The notes: generated by a model not told the origin, from the sequence alone. Shown: positions 40,196 through 52,656, numbered from the stretch's first letter. The stretch: DNA of 64,000 nt from Candidatus Altimarinota bacterium (GCA_013350285.1 JAAXWG010000001.1:186001-250000); one strand, 5' to 3'. Numbers and translations are program-made.

Positions 40196-41893
40196 ATGAA
40201 TAAAAATAAAAGTCTTTTTGCCTTTACTTTAGTTGAACTAATTGTAGTAATAACAATTTTAACAATTTTAGGGAGTATTGCTTTTATAAGTTTTCAATGA
40301 TACAATAAAAATTCTAGAGATGGGGTAAGAATAACAGATATGAATAATTTAAAAAAGAGTTTAGAATTATTTATAACAGAAAAATCATTTTATCCAGTCC
40401 CAGATAACAATATAGAAATAACTTATAGTTGATGAATTGCTTGGGGACAATGAACTATATGAGACTCCATGATAACAAACATTTGAAAATTAAATAAAAA
40501 ACCAACCGATCCTCTTACAGGGAATGAATATACTTATAGCATAACTTCTTTAAAAACAGAATATGAAATATCAATGATAAGTGAATGATGAGAAATTATA
40601 TGAATGGAAAACTGACTTATTCCTCAAGCAAATGCTGATACTACTAAAAAAGCTTTGGCAATAATTTGAGGAACATATAATCAAAAATTTATAAAAGTAC
40701 AAACCTGATGAATAGATTATATAATAGCAACTCCAAGTATAGTAAATGTAAATATGAATGATACAGATTTAATAACAATTATAAATAAAAAAGAGCTTGT
40801 ATATAATGGTTTTCAAAATCTTCCATCAAGTTATAATAATAAAGGATATACTATGACGGGATGATTTGATTTCATTCCAGCATGAAATCCTGTAATTTAT
40901 AGCGGAAGTATTAATTCAATAACTCAAGATCCAAATAAATTATCTTTTATAAATAATCTAAAACAAGTATATCAATGAACAATATTGGCTACTGACAGAA
41001 CATATAATGATATAATGAATATAAATACAATAAATAATGCTGATTGAGCAATAACTCTTGTAAATAATTATATAGAAAATAATATTTGAGGCCTATTTGG
41101 TAATACTAATACTTGAAGTTTAACTCTAAATTATTCATGTATATCTTCATCCCCAACAAATGCTACTTTATCAATATGAATACCAAATCAAGTAAATCAG
41201 ATTTGGCAAAATAATGACAGTAATTCTCCTTGTTATTTCACTTGTAATTCTTGATATATTCCTGATTTCTGAGATTGTACAATAAGACCTTGATCCGTAA
41301 GTACAAGCCCATGATTATCTTGTAAAGATATTCTTGATAAATGATGAAGTATTTGAAATTGAACTTATTGGATAGATCCTGATTGAGTAAATCCTTCTTT
41401 ATCTTCTTTTCAAGTTACTTGTGATATGACTAATGATTGATGAGGTTGGACTTATGCATTAAAAACATCAAGTTCTCTTACTCCATCAACTTTTGTAACA
41501 AATAATATAATTTCTAATATTAATGCTTCAAAAGTTAGATTTAAAATTTGAACTTATGCCTGAATTTGTGATATGTATTACTCAAATCATACTTTAAAAT
41601 ATCAATTTGATACTATTCCTTGGAATTATACAAATTCTGCTTATTCTACTACTTTATATAGTAGTTCTTTATGAGGTTTTTATAATAGTAGATGAAATTG
41701 TGTATGGAAAGCTTCTGATTTTTGAACAAGTGCAAACTATAATTGAGGAGAAGATACTTGTATACTCTTATCAGCAGATGCAAATACTAATAATAATGAA
41801 GCTGATTATTATTTTTGATTTGGAACAATAGAATCAACCCCCTATTTTAATGGAAATGGTTGATCAGAATCTGCAGATATATGGGTAAGATAA
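40196..41893 (+). CDS. type IV prepilin with fibrinogen-like C-terminal domain
   Basis: The 565-aa protein starts with MNKNKSLFAFTLVELIVVIT, a prepilin leader cut before FTLVE, and a membrane helix to residue 35. A pilin head is followed by a long Asn/Thr-rich region with Cys pairs. The last 180 residues start SCKDILDKGGSIGNGTYWID and run into VTCDMTNDGGGWT, the hallmark of fibrinogen-related domains. It is probably an adhesive tip or giant minor pilin. UGA glycines are very frequent. A terminator follows at 41908. Confidence 0.9.
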
Positions 41894-41907
41894 AATTTTC
41901 CTAATTA

Positions 41908-41942
41908 TAAAAAACACATTATTATAATTAATGTGTTTTTTA
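41908..41942 (+). terminator. terminator of the fibrinogen-like pilin gene
   Basis: AAAAACACATTA pairs with TAATGTGTTTTT across a short AT loop and ends in T. The A run in front lets it also serve the convergent kinase gene (stop at 41951). Confidence 0.87.
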
Positions 41943-41950
41943 TGTCTCTA

Positions 41951-43033
41951 TTAGATATATTTATCAATTATCTTTTGTAATAATTCTTTTTTTCCTTCAA
42001 AACTTTTCCAGAGAAAATAAAGCTTTTTTGCTTTTTCAAGATTTTGAAGCGGATATCTGACAATAAAATATTTATTTCCATCAAGATAATCAGTATAAAA
42101 TCTCATAGAAAGCTCAAATATAATAAATCAAACAGAAAAAACTATATGTTTTTTTTCTATTTCTGTAAGAAAATCATTTCCTTTTTTGAGATAGCCTTTC
42201 ATTAAACTTTCAAAAATATCTTCCCTAAAATCTACCAAAGCGAAATCATCTCATTCTTCCAAAGTATTACTACACATAGAACGACACATATCACCAATAT
42301 CTACCCAAAGAGGAAGTTCATTTGAAATAGTATCCCAATCTATGATAACCACCGGATTTCAAGTATTTTTATCAAACAAAATATTATTTGCTTTTGTGTC
42401 ATTATGAGTTGTCCTTACTTGTATCTGTTTTGTTTCTATGAGATGAAAAAAATAATCAATAGATGATTTTTGTGATTCTATCCATTTTTCTATTTGATAA
42501 TCTCTTTTTGATACTTTGGTATTTTTGATTGCTTCTTGAAAGTTTTTATAATAATTTGGAGTATTATGAAATCAAGGAAGTGGATTATACAATTTTCCCT
42601 CTAAATCAGATAAACAAAGATGAAATTGTCCTATAAGTTCTCCTACTTTTTCGGCTTGAAAAGAATAATAAACATAATCTTGAGTAAGAGTATCTTCAAT
42701 ATAATCATATATTCTCCAAGAATTATCTTCAAACTCTACATAATTTTCTCCTTTTTCGTTTTTTATAGGAGTAAGTATTTTATATCCATTATCCCACAAT
42801 CCCTCTGCTTGTTTCTTGAGAAGATGATTATGAATCGTATCAATATTTTTCATAACTCAAGCAATATTAAAAAGAGTATTTATCTTCTGCAAAATATACC
42901 TTTTATTGTTTGTGCAAGTAATCAAAAAAGTATAATTTAATTGTCACTTTCCATAAGCCTTTACACTTAATATCTCTTCTTTAATTTGAAAAAAATCAAA
43001 AATATATTGTACCAATTCTATTGAAATAGACAT
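41951..43033 (-). CDS. APH/choline-kinase-fold phosphotransferase (NahK-like)
   Basis: The 360-aa kinase has the Brenner motif THNDTKANNILF, then VVIIDWDT as the DxD Mg site, and LPLWVDIGDMCRS, which resembles N-acetylhexosamine 1-kinase and related sugar kinases. The N-lobe has LNYTFLITCTNNKRYILQKIN. It phosphorylates a small alcohol or sugar in the cytoplasm; the substrate is inferred from the motif only. It is preceded by GNAT and DUF559 genes on the same strand. Confidence 0.87.
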
Positions 43034-43114
43034 AAAAAAATGCTTAATTTTTGTTTAAAATAATGGAGTGAATTTTATAAAATAAAAATGAAAAATCAAA
43101 TGAAAAATATTTTC

Positions 43115-43618
43115 CTATTTCTTTATTTCTATCCAATATCTATTTTTTGCTCAGTCATTGGTTTTTCTTTCAAAAACTCATCCATTTTTTTGTATAACTT
43201 TGTTGGATCAAATATTTCCAATATCACAAGTAAGGAGAACTTTTTTGAGTCAAAGTTTTTTTGCTTCCTCTAAACCAAGTTGCAACATAACTGTTGCATA
43301 TCATTTTTTTCGATATTTTGGAGCAATCCCATATCAAATATGTCCTCCCAATTCTATAAGGTTTGGGTGATTTATATGATGACGAATTTGAATTCATCCC
43401 AAAATTTCACTATCATCAATAAGAAAGAAAAGATGAGAATTTACTCATTTTTCATTATGTGTAATATCAGAAATTACTCTTTCTAAAAAATCTTCAAAAT
43501 CTTTTCATACAAAAAGTTTAGAGGGAGAAGAAGGAGTTTTTTCAAATTTTCCCCATTCTTTTATAAGCCTTTCATAGGAATCTTTATGAGATATATTTGG
43601 AAATTCTAATCTAAGCAT
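43115..43618 (-). CDS. GNAT-family acetyltransferase (RimJ/RimL-like)
   Basis: The 167-aa protein contains LIELGGHIGYGIAPKYRKKGYAT, the acetyl-CoA pyrophosphate loop region with UGA-coded glycines, and VLLTCDIGNIGSNKVIQKNG, the final GNAT motif. An N-terminal ISHKDSYERLIKEWEKF fits RimJ/L or a related GNAT of unknown substrate. It lies 81 bases upstream of the kinase gene on the same strand and downstream of a DUF559 gene. Confidence 0.88.
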
Positions 43619-43627
43619 ACGAGTTAT

Positions 43628-44020
43628 TTATATATCAAAATAATCTTCCAATAATTTTATTTTATCAATTATTTCCTCCAAAGTAGCTAGAACTCAATCA
43701 CTATTCTCCATAATTTCTTTATTTGTAAATCTACAAACTTTTATTCAAGCAGTTTTTAAAAATTCTGTTCTTATCTCATCATATTCTTTTTGTTCATTTT
43801 CAAAGTGATTATCTCCGTCTATTTCAATACACAGATTTAATTCTTTACAATAAAAATCCATAATATATCTTCAAATTGAATGTTGTCTCCTAAATTTCCA
43901 TCATAAAAATTGTTTATTTCTTACTTTATTCCAAAATATTTCCTCTGGTTTTGTCTGATTTTTTCTCAGAACTTTTCTTGTTTGTTTTAGGGCTGGAATA
44001 TTTTGTAAAATTTTTCACAT
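43628..44020 (-). CDS. D0F559-type (DUF559) Vsr-fold nuclease-like protein
   Basis: The 130-aa protein matches DUF559 of the PD-(D/E)XK/Vsr superfamily: ALKQTRKVLRKNQTKPEEIFW, then FRRQHSIGRYIMDFYCKELNL and CIEIDGDNHFENEQKEYD. Conserved Asp, Glu-x-Asp and the basic FRRQ are present. Such genes often occur as singletons near small repetitive hairpins. Here an IR element lies directly before it, at 44034-44101. It may be a nuclease, target unknown. Confidence 0.88.
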
Positions 44021-44033
44021 AATTTATTAAATT

Positions 44034-44101
44034 AATCCCCCACCTAGCCTCCCCCTAACAGGGGAGGAATTTTACTTTCCCCTCCTGCTAGGGAGGGGAT
44101 T
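44034..44101. repeat. 68-bp inverted-repeat element, C/G-rich
   Basis: AATCCCC at 44034-44040 and GGGGATT at 44095-44101 bound the element; the outer 15 bases pair with two mismatches. Inside are two hairpins: CCTCCCC/GGGGAGG (44048-44067) and CCCCTCC/GGAGGGG (44079-44098). Its base make-up is very different from the AT-rich surroundings, like a MITE or REP-type mobile hairpin. Confidence 0.8.
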
Positions 44102-44111
44102 AAGGGGAGGG

Positions 44112-45950
44112 CTATTTCTCCAAAACTGCCTTTATTCTTCTGACTCATGATGAGCTTGCTTCTTCTTTGATGATTTTAAATTTTCCCATATTTTCCGTTG
44201 TTTCTACATGTGGTCATCCACAAAGTTCTTGTGAATATATCACTCCGTCAACTCAAACAAGAGTATAAATTTTTACAATATCTGGATATTTTTCCCAAAA
44301 ACTTCCGACAATTCATTTTGCTTTTGCTTCATCTTTTTTCATCTCATTCATTATCATCACGGCATTTGACTGTATTACTTGATTCACAAAATCTTCTACT
44401 TGCTGTAATTGGTCTGCTGTCATTTTTTCTCCGTGAGTAAAGTCAAATCTGAGTCTCTCCGCCGTGATATTTGATCAAGCCTGATAAACATGAGGACCAA
44501 GAATTTTACGAAGTCCTGCAAGAAGTATATGGGTAGCACTGTGGTATTTTGTTTCCATCTCTCCATCACCAGCAAGTCCTCACTTAAATTTTCCTTCTGA
44601 TGCTGTACGAGAAAGTTCTTGGTGTTTTTTCATTTCTTCATCAAACTCTTTAGTTATTCTATCCAAATCTACATCAATTCATTTTTGTTTTGATAAATCT
44701 ACAAGTACTTCTAAAGTCATTTCAAGAGGAAATCAATTTGTTTGAAATAAATCAAATACATCTTTTCAGTCAATTCACCACGATTCTTTTTCTCAAACTA
44801 ATAGTGATCAAGTTGCAACAATGCTCTCAAACTTTTTTTCCAGAATTCTCATTCAATCTTTTATCGTTTTTCCAAATCTTTCTTCTTCTTTATTTAGTTC
44901 ATCAATAATTTTTTCTTTATTATTTTTTACGGATTCATAAATATTTTCAAATTTTTTTATATATATTTCTGCAATTTCTGAAATAATTGCTTTTTCATAT
45001 CCCATTTTATAAAATTCTCTTATTGCTCTTCTCACAAGTCTCCTTAAAATATATCCTTGGTCAATATTTTTTGGCACAACTCCATCAGCAATCATATGAG
45101 TTGCGGTTCTCAAATGATCTGCTATAATTCTTGCACTTCTTATATTATAATTTTCACTTCCAACAATTTCTTGTATTTTTAGTAAAATATCTTCAAAAAT
45201 ATCGGTATCATATACTGATTTTTTCTTATTAAGTGTTGTTGTAATTCTCTCAAGTCCCATACCTGTGTCCACATTTTGTGCAGGAAGATTTATGAGTTTT
45301 CCATCTTCAAGTCTATTAAATTCCATAAATACATTATTCCAAATCTCCATCCAATTTTTTTCATCATTTTTTACATTTGAGTCCGGACTCGGTTCTCACT
45401 CTCCTACCCAGTAAAATATCTCTGTATCAGGTCCACATGGTCAAGTTGGTCAAGCTGCCCACCAGTTATCATCCGCTCCCATATAACTAACTCTTTCTGG
45501 TGGAATTCAAAGCGATTTCCAAATACTCGCCGATTCTTCATCTCTTGGTGCATTTTCATCTCACTCAAAAACGGTTACTGCTAAATATTTTTTATCTATT
45601 GCGAACCATTTTGGACTTGTGAGAAGTTCATAGGACATTTCTATAGATCATTTTTTAAAATAATCCCCAAGACTCCAGTTTCCAAGCATTTCAAAAAAAG
45701 TAAGATGAGTATTATCTCCTACTTCATCCAAATCTCCCGTCCTTACACATTTTTGGCAATCAGCAAGTCTTTTTCCTAGAGGGTGTCTTTCTCCAAGTAA
45801 ATAAGGAACAAGTGGTTGCATTCAAGCTGTATTAAATAAAACAGTAGGGTCATTTTCTGGGATAAGAGATGCACTTGGAATAATAGCATGATTTTTTTCC
45901 TTAAAAAATTCTAAGAATTTTTCTCGTATTTCTTGGCTTTTTATAGTCAT
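44112..45950 (-). CDS. alaS: alanyl-tRNA synthetase, short form
   Basis: The 612-aa enzyme has the class II core ([44 protein letters not shown]) and the editing domain with [13 protein letters not shown] and the Cys/His [13 protein letters not shown] zinc site. The usual C-terminal C-Ala/DHHA1 domain of about 250 residues is absent: the protein stops after RRIKAVLEK. Many synthetases in small genomes lack it. The gene ends next to the C/G-rich element. Confidence 0.97.
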
Positions 45951-46073
45951 ATAATAATTATTTTAAATAAATCCTTCTCATAGTATGAAAAAAGCTTTTT
46001 TTTTCAAGCTGTTTTTTGCCTAAAAAAAGAAATTATGTTATTATTTTACAGATTACAAAATAAAAACAAAAAG

Positions 46074-47843
46074 ATGAGTGAAAGTCTTATTCAACAAATT
46101 GAAAATTCTAAAGTAGAGCAATCTTCTTCTGATAAAGATAAAGAACAATGAAAAAGAGATTTAAAAAATTCTCTAAATAAAGCATGGGAAATTTTGGGGA
46201 AAGTAAAATGAACTCCTCTTTACAGTAGATTTAGAAAAAATTATGATAATTTAGTAGAAAATATAAAACAAGCTGTAGAAAAAGATAAAAGTATCAGTAT
46301 AGCTGAGAGAAATAAAATTATTAGGGAATATAAAGAAATGTTTTTATTAGAAAGAAATGTTAAAAAACAAGAACAGAAAGAAGTTAATTTGCTTGAAAAG
46401 GGAAAAAATATATGGGATGAAATATGGATTAAAGGTGAATTAGGAAGTCTAAATTGATACTGAAATGGTAAGCTTCATTTATATAGAGGAAATAAAAATA
46501 ATGTAATAAAAATATCAACATTTGAAAAACAAATGGAGAAAATAGAAAGTATACAAGAATTAAATAATAGATGATTATATAACTATATACAGTATTTAAA
46601 ATCTAAATGATATTTTAATAATAATTTTATACAAAAATTTAATAATCCTATTATTACAAAAGAAAACTTATCAAAATTTGAGCAAAATTATAAATCTGGT
46701 AAAGCTTTTACAATTGAAAAACAAGTTGAAAGAGTAGAAAATATATGAAGTGAGGCTTTAGTAAAAGTTCAATTATGAAGTATAAATAGTTGATTTTGAA
46801 ATGGTAAGCTTCATTTATACAATAAAAAAGGTTGAAATACTATTATTGATATATCAACATTTGAAAAAAAAATTAGCTGAGTCAAAAATATACAAGAATT
46901 AAATGGTAGATGACTCTATAATTATATACAATATTTAAAATCTAAATGATATTTTAATAACGATTTTATAAAAAAATTTAATAATCCTATTATTACAAAA
47001 GAAAGCTTATCAAAATTTGAGCAAAATTATAAATCTGGTAAAGCTTTTACAATTGAAAAAGCTTGGGAAAAACATAATCAATCCTTAAATCAGACTAGAA
47101 AGAAACTAGATGAAGGATTACAATATATTCAAAAAAATATAGGAGAAAATTATAATGAAAATGAAATTCGTGCTTGAAAAACATTTTCTCAAAAACCACA
47201 AGAAAAATGAAAAAATACTATTCCTAATTCTCCTCAAGTAAAAAAATGATGAGAAAAAGAATTACCCCTCAAATATGAGAAATGAGAAAAAATACAAATA
47301 AATATGAGAGGAAGAAATATAAATGTTTATCTCAAAGAAGAGGCTAATGGTTGATATACTTTATTTTATAGAGGAAGAGTTATAAATAAAGAACTAACTA
47401 AAAAAGAAGGAGAGTTAATTAAAAAAAATCCTGAAGCATGAGGAAATATACTAAGATTTCATCGTTTTTATAATTTTATAAATCTTTGATCTGTTTGGAA
47501 ATATAGAAATGAACTCATTCATGCAATAGATAAAGTAGGAATAAATAAAGATGATGACTTTCTTAATGAAGCTGAATTTTTGAGGCTTTGAAACACAATT
47601 ATTAGCTTCATAAATAAATCTTGATGAGGAAATTTACAAGAAGCTCATAATCCTCGTGAATTGTGAGAAACTTTCAAAAATTTTTCATTATCAAATCATA
47701 TTCTTGATAAAAGAGCGAGAAATTCAAAAGGTGAAGATAAATTTGCTGAATTACTAAGAAATAATTGAGTTTTAAGACTTGATGGTTCATTTAATACAAT
47801 AAAATTTCAAGAAATTTTAAATAGTCAACAAAAAAAGAGCTAA
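46074..47843 (+). CDS. unknown protein with two 100-residue repeats
   Basis: The ORF is 589 aa with many UGA codons. Two copies of about 105 residues (about 121-220 and 229-330) share GNGKLHLY, STFEK, IQELN, RGLYNYIQYLKSKGYFNN and the last 30 residues almost unchanged. Then come a helical linker and a basic C-terminal part with INMRGRNINVYLKEE and LRFHRFYNFINLG. No membrane span or signal is seen. A hairpin follows the stop. The family is not known to me. Confidence 0.75.
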
Positions 47844-47858
47844 TTAGCTCTTTTTATT
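47833..47858. terminator. terminator between the repeat protein and gyrA
   Basis: AAAAGAGCTAATTAGCTCTTTT is a perfect palindrome followed by T on one side and preceded by A on the other. It can end both convergent genes. Confidence 0.85.
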
Positions 47859-47861
47859 TTT

Positions 47862-50459
47862 TTATATTTCTTCTTCCTCAACTTGTCTCACGACAGAAGC
47901 TCTCATCAAGACATCTCCTTCTCATTTTATTTTTGTAAGTATAACCCCTTGTGTTACTCTTCCTGTAACTCTTATACCTTTGAGTGGAAGTTTTATAGTT
48001 TGTCCATCTTTACTTATAAGTATCAAATTTGCTATTTCTAAATCTTCTTCACTCACAGTGGTTGCTCCTACAAGTTTTCCTGTTTTTATTGTCACTGCCA
48101 TTGCTTTTACTCCCGTTCATCATCTTGTCTGATTTCTATAAGCATCGGTTTCTGTAATTTTTCCCATTCCTCTTTCTGTCACGACAATTAAATATTTATC
48201 TAAATCAGATACAATTCCTACTTCTACAACAGAATCCTCTCCCTTAAGCTTGATTCCTCTTACTCATGAAGCAGCTCTTCCCATTGGTCTTACATCCGTT
48301 TCTTTAAATTGAATTGCTTTTCCTTCTCTTGTTGCAATTAATATATTATTTGCTCATGAAGTTGTTCTTACCCAAGCAAGATCTTCTCCTTCTCTAATTT
48401 TGAGAACAATAAGTCCACTTGAACGAATATTTTTTACCTCTTTCATATCAAGTTTTTTTACTGTTCCAAGAGTTGTTACAAAGAATAAAAATTTATTTTT
48501 TTCCTCTGTTATATCCAAAATTGCAGCAATTTCTTCATCTTTTTGAAGAGAAATAAGATTAATTGCTGGTTGTCCTTTTGCAATTCTTGTTGTTTCTGGT
48601 ATTTCATAAGCAGGAAGACTAAAAACTCTTCATTTAGAACTAAAGAAAAGTAAATCATTATGATTTCTTGTTGGAATAATTTGACTAATTTCATCATCTT
48701 CTTTTGTTGCTGTTGTAATTCCTACTCCTCATCTTCTCTGGACACGAAAAGCATTTGCTTTTATTCTTTTGAGATAATTGTTTTTTGTTAATACTATGAC
48801 AATATCTTCATTTGGAATTGTATCTTTTGCACTAAATTCTCAAACTTTTCCTGAATTTACTTTTGTTCTTCTTTCATCTCAAAAATTTTCTTTTATAAAA
48901 TCAAGTTCTTCTATAATAATTTGTACAATTCTTTCTGGTTTAGCAAGAATATCTTTTAAATCTGCTATTAAAGCAAGTTTTTCATTGAGTTCATCTTCTA
49001 TTTTTTGTCTTTCAAGTCCTTGAAGTCTTCTTAATTTCATCTCAACTATCGCTTCTGCTTGTTTTTCTGAAAGATTAAATTTTTCCATAAGCCTTTCTTC
49101 TGCATCATCATAAGAGCTCCTAATTGTTGCTATAATTTCATCAATATTATCAAGAGCTATTTTTAATCATTCTAAAATATGGGCTCTTGCTTCCGCCACT
49201 CCAAGTTCATATTGAGTCCTCCTCTTTACTACTTCCTTTCTATGTTCTATAAAATCTTCTAAAATTTCTTTAAGATTATAAAGTTTTGGTTGTTTTCCTC
49301 TTTCTCAAAGAGATATCATATTATATCAAAAACTTGTTTGAAGTGGTGTAAGTTTATAGAGTTGATTGAGTATTTTTTTTGGAAAAGCATCTTTTTTTAG
49401 CTCAACGATAACCCTTACACTTTCTCTATTTGATTCATCTCTTATATCACTTATACCTATTATTTTTTTATCTCTTACCAAATCTGCTATTTTCATAACA
49501 AAATTTGCTTTATTCAGTCCATATGGAAGTTCTGAAATATTTATATATTTTTTTCATTTCTTATTTTCTTCTATATTTGCAACTCCTCTCACAATAACTG
49601 ATCATCTTCCTGTAGAATAAGCACTCAAAAGTGCTTCTCTATCATAAACAATTCCTCATGTTGGAAAATCTGGTCATTGGATATAATTCATCAAATCACT
49701 TACTGTTACTTCATTTATATCAGGAACTTTGATAAGGTATTCTATAGCATCTATCAATTCTATAAGATTATGAGAAGGGATATTTGTAGCCATTCAAACA
49801 GCAATTCCCATAACTCCATTCATTAAAAGATCAGGAATTCTTGTCGGAAGAACGGTTGGTTCTTGTCTTGTCGCATCATAGTTATCTCTCCAATCAATTG
49901 TATCTTTATCTATATCTGCAAGCATATATTCAGCAAGTTTCGTCATTTTTGCCTCGGTATACCTCATTGCAGCAGCACTATCACCATCCATAGAACCAAA
50001 GTTTCCTTGACCATCAACAAGTGGATATCTCATAGAAAAATCTTGAGCCATTCTTACCATTGCTTCATATACAGAACTATCTCCATGTGGATGATATTTT
50101 CAAAGCACATCTCAGACAACGGTTGCTGATTTTCTATATTTTGCAGAAGCCTTTAATCCAATATCATGCATTGCATACAATATTCTCCTATGTACTGGCT
50201 TAAGTCCATCTCTTGTATCAGGTAAGGCTCTTTGAGCTATAACACTCATCGCATAATCAAGATAACATACTTCCATTTCTTCTTTTATGTCTCTGAGTGA
50301 ATCTCAAGCATAAGTTATTTTTGTAGAATCTGGGAAAAGTTCTTCTTGGGTTTCATCACTTTGGTTTTCATTATTTTGTTCTTCCTTTGTATTCTCATTT
50401 TCATCATTATTCTGTTCATCATTGTCTAGAATTTCGTCATTTAGATTTTCATCACTCAT
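47862..50459 (-). CDS. gyrA: DNA gyrase subunit A
   Basis: The 865-aa subunit cuts and rejoins DNA in the gyrase tetramer. An acidic Asn/Glu/Asp-rich extension of about 45 residues precedes the usual start [37 protein letters not shown] is the quinolone region, [11 protein letters not shown] carries the catalytic Tyr167, and the C-terminal pinwheel has RGGVGITT-type GyrA boxes. Many invariant glycines are UGA. gyrB is not in the window. Confidence 0.98.
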
Positions 50460-50610
50460 GATAATAATTTTTTAAGAAATATTTTCGCTTGAGAGTATAC
50501 TTTTATTTGTCATATTTACAAGAGAAAATGAGTAAAATTTGCTTTTTATTTCTTGTAAAAAAAACAAAAAAACATATATTTTGAATCATTAAAATTATTT
50601 TACAATAAAA

Positions 50611-51300
50611 ATGAAAGCAATAATCCTTGCCGCTTGAGAATGAGTACGACTCAAACCCCTTACAAATGACATACCAAAAGCACTTGTAGAAGTGTATTGA
50701 AAATCTCTTTTAGAGCACAATCTTGAAAAAATTTATAAATTTGTTGATGAGATAATTATTGTTATTGCTTATAAAAAAGAAAAAATAATTGAAAAATTTT
50801 GAGATAATTATGCTGGAGTAAAAATTTCCTACCATTATCAGAATATAACAAAAAAATGAACAGGTGGAGCAATTATGGGAATAGAAATAAAAGATGAATT
50901 TATCATACTTTTTGCTGATATGCTTTTAAGTGATAGTGATATACAAAATATTTTAATGAGTAAAAACCCTACTCTTCTCACAATGGAAGTAAATAGTCCA
51001 AAAAAATATGGAATTTGTTCAATAGATAAAAATGGAAATCTTATAGAAATTATTGAAAAACCTCAAGATTTTATAGGAAATCTCGCAAATACTGGCTGTA
51101 TAAAAGCTGATGAAAAACTCCTTGAAGAAGTCAAAAAAATTAAACTTTCTTCACGATGAGAATATGAGCTTACCGATGCTATAAATTCTCTTGCAAAAAA
51201 ATCACCAATACAAATAATTCGTCTTCAAGAAAAATTTATTGATATAACCAGCTTAGAGGATTTGGAAAGGATTGAAAAGGAGGGAAATTTTTATAAGTAA
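50611..51300 (+). CDS. sugar-1-phosphate nucleotidyltransferase-like protein
   Basis: The 229-aa protein begins MKAIILAAGEGVRLKPLTNDIPKALVEV, the nucleotide-binding GxGxRxxPxT-K motif of NDP-sugar pyrophosphorylases (two Gly in UGA). IILFADMLLSDSDI provides the catalytic Asp. NTGCIKADEKLLEE and GEYELTDAINSLAK match the acceptor half. It makes an NDP-sugar for a cell-surface polymer. No C-terminal beta-helix is present. It is divergent from gyrA. Confidence 0.9.
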
Positions 51301-51373
51301 AATAGTTTTTCTTCGCTTATAATAGGTAATTTATTTTAAACTATACTATGAATTCCAGTTATATTTATATTTT

Positions 51374-52258
51374 CTAGTCTCAATATTTTTTATCCAAATC
51401 TTCCATTATTTTGTCAGAAAAATCTTTTACTATTTGTTTCATATTCTTAAAATCAAATTTTTCTCCAAACAACTTATCAATTCTAAATTCAGATGGAATA
51501 CTGATACCAGTTTCTTTCATAACTTCTGATAAATCAATAAGATGATATGCATTATAGGTTAAATCATTAAATCTCATCATTTCTGAGCTAAATTTTCAAT
51601 TTTTTATTTTCTCTGGCATTTCTACTATTTTATTTCAATCTTCTCAAACTCATTTTATAATCTGAATATATAATTTCATTCAAGAAATATATTTATCTAA
51701 TTGCCATTTTTTATTATTAGTAAGAGCTATTTTTTTTCTTAAAGACTCAAGTTTTGACAAACTATTCTCATAAAGATCAAGTCATTTACTATAAATATGT
51801 ACTATTATTCAGTTAATTTTTTCTGCTGAAGGAAAAATTAATCCAGTCTGTTTTTTGAAAAATTTTTTGAATCGATTATGATATGAATTAAACTCTAAAG
51901 TTTTTATATCAGTCATGATAGTGGTTTCAAAATGAGTATTTCATTCAGCAACATATACTCTTCATTGCCAGCTATATCAAATTTCTCAAGCTTTCTGTCA
52001 CTCGTATTCTGGTTTATGTTTTATATTTAATTCCTTGATATAATTTTCCAAATATTCTTTAAATTCTTTATATTTACTTTCGTGTACACTTACTGCAAAT
52101 AATCTTGACTCTACTGGTATTTTCTTTTTTGGATCTAAATGTTTATCTACTTCTCTATAAGAAAGAATAATATAATCTTCTCATTCTTTCCAATTTTTTC
52201 AACCAAACCATTTTTTTAAGTTTTTGATTTTTTGATCCATTTGTTGATAATTATCCAT
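51374..52258 (-). CDS. unknown protein
   Basis: The 294-aa ORF has no signal peptide or membrane span. The N-terminus (MDNYQQMDQKIKNLKKWFG) and the following KEWEDYIILSYREVDKHLD are Trp/Lys-rich. The middle appears helical. The last 66 residues give an open frame under the ordinary code but the true stop is two codons later, past a UGA. I do not recognise it. It is convergent with the nucleotidyltransferase. Confidence 0.6.
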
Positions 52259-52572
52259 TTATTAATCATAATGTTTTAATATATCAAAAACACTGGTTTT
52301 TATAATATTTAGAAATAATTAAGTTTATATATTTTTGATTATGGTGTTTAATCAATACCTTTTGTATATTCATTTTTGATACAATAAGATTTATTTTAGT
52401 ATTTTTATTATTGTATCATATATTTCTAGGTTTTTGCAAATTACTCACTTACTATTATGAAAGTAATTATTTTTTTGATTCAATTTTTTTCAGTCTTTTA
52501 GCTATTTTTTTCTATAATTGCTCAGGTAAACACAATATCATCTACAATTTTATATTTTAATATTTTTTCTTA
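52259..52572. other. Intergenic with inverted repeat, no gene seen
   Basis: GATACAATAA (52378-52387) and TTATTGTATC (52408-52417) form a 10-bp inverted repeat with a 20-nt loop. The remaining AT-rich sequence has no start-to-stop frame that I can support. It may hold the promoter for the unknown gene ending at 51374. Confidence 0.45.
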
Positions 52573-52648
52573 TGGAGCCATTGACGGGAGTCGAACCCGT
52601 GACCCCACCCTTACCATGGGTGTGCTCTACCAACTGAGCTACAACGGC
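52573..52648 (-). tRNA. tRNA-Thr (GGT)
   Basis: A type I tRNA: acceptor GCCGTTG pairs with CAATGGC (one G:T), D-arm GTAGCTCAGTTGGTAGAGC, anticodon loop ATGGTAA (anticodon GGT), T-loop TTCGACT. Discriminator T and an encoded CCA end complete it. It lies downstream of the rpmA terminator. Confidence 0.95.
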
Positions 52649-52656
52649 AAAATTTG

